The translations under genes and the position numbers were made by a program. A stretch of DNA of 7,222 bases, taken from an uncultured Clostridia bacterium. Its GTDB lineage: Bacteria > Bacillota > Clostridia > Christensenellales > Borkfalkiaceae. Positions 5,524-7,222 of the stretch are shown in pieces. The stretch covers positions 1 through 7,222 of the forward strand of contig CAMAJQ010000034.1 of the NCBI GenBank assembly GCA_945835865.1. Reading direction: 5' to 3'. Below the pieces are notes generated by a model, which saw only the letters and a program-made list of their open reading frames with translations, was not told where the DNA came from and searched no databases. How positions within the stretch are numbered: position 1 is the first letter of the stretch; every line of letters begins with the position of its first letter.

Positions 5524-7002
5524 ATGAAAAAGAAATGCGGAATACTCATGCCCGTTTTCTCCCTGCCGGGGAAATACGGGATCGGATCTTTCGGAAAGGA
5601 ATCGCGGGAGTTCGTAGATTATCTCGCGGCGGCGGAACAGTCCGTCTGGCAAGTCCTTCCCCTCGGGCAGACGTCTTTCGGAGACAGCCCTTATCAGCCT
5701 CTGGCGGACGATTCGCTCAACCCGTATTTTATCGATCTCGAAGCGCTTGGAGAAGAAGGGCTTCTGACCGGGGACGAGTTGAAATCCGCCGAACGGCCGA
5801 TGGGGGACGTTGATTACGGAGACCTTTACCGCGAGCGGTTTCCCCTGCTGAAAAAAGCGTACGCGCGCTTTGAAAAAACGGACGATTTCTATCTCTTTTC
5901 CCGTCGGAAAAGGGTGTTTTGCGCCTGCGCTTTCGCGAGCCTCAAAGAACTTTACGGCTGTTCTTTCGACGGGTTCCCCGAGCGGTACAGACGGTACGAT
6001 CCTCACGCAATCAATCTGTTTATCTCGAAAAACCGGGACGCGTTTTATTTCCGCGTCTTTTTGCAGTATATTCTTGAAAGACAGTTTGCCGCGCTCAAAG
6101 CCTACGCGAAAGAAAAAGGCGTCGCTCTGCTCGGCGACCTTCCTCTTTACGTCGGGTACGACAGCGCGGACGTCTGGGCGAATCCCGGGCTTTTCCGCCT
6201 GGACGGAGATCTCTGTCCGAAAGAGGTGGCGGGGGTCCCGCCCGACTATTTCAGCGAGGACGGACAACTCTGGGGCAATCCCATCTACGATTACGCCGCG
6301 ATGGAAAAAGACGGTTTCCGCTGGTGGAAAGCCAGGCTGAAAAACGCCCTGTCCCGCTTCGATATCGTTCGCATCGACCATTTCCGCGGGCTCGACCGCT
6401 TCTGGTCGGTGCCCTTCGGTCAGACTGCCCGTTCGGGAAAGTGGGAGACTTGTCCCGGTCGGGAGATCCTGCGCGGCGCGCCTTCTTCCCGCCTCGTCGC
6501 CGAGGACCTCGGCACCATCGACGACGGCGTTCGTTCCCTGATGCGGGAAACCGGGCTTCGCGGCATGAAAGTCCTGTTGTTTGCTTTTGACGGAAATCCG
6601 GACAATCCCTACCTTCCCGAAAACGTTCCGTCCGCAAGCGTTTGCTATACGGGCACGCACGATAACGACACCGTTGCGGGATATCGGCAGAGGTTGAGCC
6701 CTCGGGAACGGGAGATCTTCGATCGCAGGGCGAAGGAGTCCTTTGCAAAACTCGGCGTCGGTTACGGAAAAACCGATCGCGGGGTAAGCCGAGCGTTCGT
6801 CCGTGCGGCTTACGCCTGCAAGGCGGAACTTGCCGTCGTCCCCTTCGCCGACGTGAAGGGACTGGGGAACGGTTTCCGCATCAACACCCCCGCGACCGTC
6901 GGAAACTGGAAAGTCCGATTTCCGAAAAAACTGTTCGACGACGAAAGCGCGGAATTTCTTTCCGCCCTTGCCCGTCGCTACGGCAGAAGTCCGGGGAAAT
7001 AA
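5524..7002 (+). CDS. malQ: 4-alpha-glucanotransferase (amylomaltase, GH77)
   Basis: A 492-residue GH77 enzyme, typical length for single-domain bacterial amylomaltases; it transfers alpha-1,4-glucan segments between maltooligosaccharides in the cytoplasm, in maltodextrin or glycogen turnover. The three acidic catalytic residues are visible: nucleophile D285 in VRIDHFRG, acid/base E327 in LVAEDLG, and D380 in YTGTHDNDT. Other signatures are GDLPLYVGYDSADVW (204-218), EVAGVPPDYFSEDGQLWGNP (234-253) and KGLGNGFRINTP (445-456). Two motifs deviate: after SPYQ the usual S-x-SAFAGNP is PLADDSLNP (59-67), and the C-terminal NWxWR motif is NWKVRF (461-466). ATG 5524 is chosen because the family N-terminus starts there and AAGGA (5512-5516) is 7 nt upstream. 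No glycogen or maltose genes lie nearby, so its placement behind dapL does not reveal a dedicated pathway. No terminator is evident after it. Confidence 0.95.
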   Translation: MKKKCGILMPVFSLPGKYGIGSFGKESREFVDYLAAAEQSVWQVLPLGQTSFGDSPYQPLADDSLNPYFIDLEALGEEGLLTGDELKSAERPMGDVDYGDLYRERFPLLKKAYARFEKTDDFYLFSRRKRVFCACAFASLKELYGCSFDGFPERYRRYDPHAINLFISKNRDAFYFRVFLQYILERQFAALKAYAKEKGVALLGDLPLYVGYDSADVWANPGLFRLDGDLCPKEVAGVPPDYFSEDGQLWGNPIYDYAAMEKDGFRWWKARLKNALSRFDIVRIDHFRGLDRFWSVPFGQTARSGKWETCPGREILRGAPSSRLVAEDLGTIDDGVRSLMRETGLRGMKVLLFAFDGNPDNPYLPENVPSASVCYTGTHDNDTVAGYRQRLSPREREIFDRRAKESFAKLGVGYGKTDRGVSRAFVRAAYACKAELAVVPFADVKGLGNGFRINTPATVGNWKVRFPKKLFDDESAEFLSALARRYGRSPGK

Positions 7003-7039
7003 AAACGGACCTCGTCGGGGAATCTGTAGTTAATTTAGA

Positions 7040-7068
7040 TTGCAAAATAAACGTTTTGATGTTATAAT
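7040..7068 (+). promoter_or_regulatory. Extended -10 promoter in AT-rich tail
   Basis: TTGCAA (7040-7045, four of six -35 matches including TTG) is separated by exactly 17 nt from a perfect TATAAT (7063-7068), preceded by TGT (7060-7062), which makes an extended -10. It points toward the ORF beginning at 7148, leaving a leader of roughly 75 nt. Confidence 0.55.
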
Positions 7069-7070
7069 GA

Positions 7071-7145
7071 AGTAAAACATTTGGCTTTGGCGTTGAATTT
7101 TCTATTAGTGGTGGATTTGAAGTTGGTAAACAAATCAATATTTAA
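7071..7145 (+). pseudogene. Start-less short frame, possible gene 3' remnant
   Basis: Between the stop TGA at 7068-7070 and TAA at 7143-7145 lies an open frame of 24 codons without ATG, GTG or TTG. It encodes a Gly/Phe-rich alternating peptide including FGFGVEFSISGGFEVG, which looks more like real beta-strand protein than random AT-rich translation. It ends 2 nt before the next ATG, as the 3' end of a coupled gene would. It could be the residue of a deleted gene joined at the composition break, but 24 codons are too few to prove this. A competing frame (from about 7093 to 7179) also stays open here. Confidence 0.2.
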
Positions 7146-7147
7146 AT

Positions 7148-7222
7148 ATGGGTTCCAAAGCATTAAAGGGAAGCTATAGGAACATGTTTAAGCAAGTAAT
7201 AAAAAAAGAGATTGCTTCTTTG
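7148..7222 (+). CDS. Unrecognised ORF, N-terminal part (3' end outside window)
   Basis: An open frame starts at ATG 7148 and runs to the window end, giving 25 residues rich in Lys and Ser (MGSKALKGSYRNM, then FKQVIKKEIASL). A second in-frame ATG at 7184 may be the real start; AGGA at 7178-7181 is too close to it, while AAAGGG at 7165-7170 is 13 nt away. The 7148 start has no clear ribosome binding site. An extended -10 promoter lies about 80 nt upstream. I recognise no family from so short a piece. Its AT-rich codons differ sharply from the genes to the left, consistent with an acquired gene. Confidence 0.4.
   Translation, partial: MGSKALKGSYRNMFKQVIKKEIASL

Larger units (their letters stand above)
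7021..7222. other. AT-rich tail, possible edge of acquired DNA
   Basis: Composition changes abruptly shortly after the malQ stop. By hand count 7031-7222 has 55 G/C of 192 (about 29%), while 6841-6900 inside malQ has 40 of 60. The style of the DNA also changes (AAATAT, TTTAAATA, AAAAAAAGAG). The tail holds a promoter, a start-less short frame and the start of a new ORF. I see no insertion-sequence ends, tRNA gene or direct repeat marking an insertion, so acquisition is inferred from composition only. Confidence 0.55.

Noticed and set aside
5164..6660. A 498-codon open frame on the minus strand across malQ and the end of dapL
   Set aside because: It is antisense to two well-supported genes with full catalytic motifs, its translation is Arg/Val/Phe-rich with no recognisable motif, and it follows from the GC-rich codon pattern of the plus strand.
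6989..7010. GTCCG/CGGAC inverted repeat at the malQ stop as a terminator
   Set aside because: The stem is only 5 bp, most of the loop is coding or A-rich, and no T-run follows.
7021..7041. AATCT/AGATT inverted repeat near the composition break as an operator or insertion end
   Set aside because: Only 5 bp in AT-rich DNA, expected by chance, and no matching copy or target duplication is seen.
6881..7138. Minus-strand 85-codon frame spanning the malQ end and the AT-rich tail
   Set aside because: It crosses the composition break and overlaps the conserved malQ C-terminus, with no motif or ribosome binding site to support it.
1..7222. CRISPR array, tRNA or rRNA gene, or transposase
   Set aside because: Nothing in the window shows regularly spaced identical repeats, tRNA-like cloverleaf sequence, rRNA-like sequence or a transposase motif; the 32-nt repeat is contiguous and degenerate.

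Overview
The window looks like chromosomal DNA from a GC-rich member of the Bacillota, most likely an uncultured Clostridia-type lineage. Two things point there. The order pgpH–ybeY–era–yqzL-like–recO is a Bacillota housekeeping block. The genome also makes diaminopimelate through LL-diaminopimelate aminotransferase (DapL), a route common in anaerobic Clostridia. No species can be named from the sequence alone.

Bases 2–3149 form one compact plus-strand block: the C-terminal part of a PgpH-type membrane HD phosphodiesterase (cyclic-di-AMP breakdown), YbeY (rRNA maturation), Era (30S assembly GTPase, overlapping ybeY by 4 nt), a 37-residue YqzL-like micro-protein, and RecO (recombinational repair). 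A hairpin with a T-run at 3198–3219 ends this block, possibly backed by a weaker one just upstream.

Bases 3220–3453 hold no convincing gene. The stretch is purine-rich and carries degenerate tandem repeats of exactly 32-nt period. A second plus-strand group follows: dapF and dapL overlap by 11 nt and encode consecutive steps of meso-diaminopimelate/lysine synthesis (DapL makes LL-DAP, DapF epimerises it). Then, after an 80-nt leader with competing inverted repeats, comes malQ (4-alpha-glucanotransferase, GH77).

From about 7025 to the window end, base composition drops abruptly (55 G/C in 192 bases from 7031, about 29%, against 40 of 60 in 6841–6900). This AT-rich tail has a good extended -10 promoter, a short start-less reading frame that may be a gene remnant, and the beginning of an unrecognised ORF running off the edge. 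It probably marks the edge of an acquired segment. No complete novel system is visible; the tail is the best place to look further, and the rest is well-known core metabolism with some unusual details.
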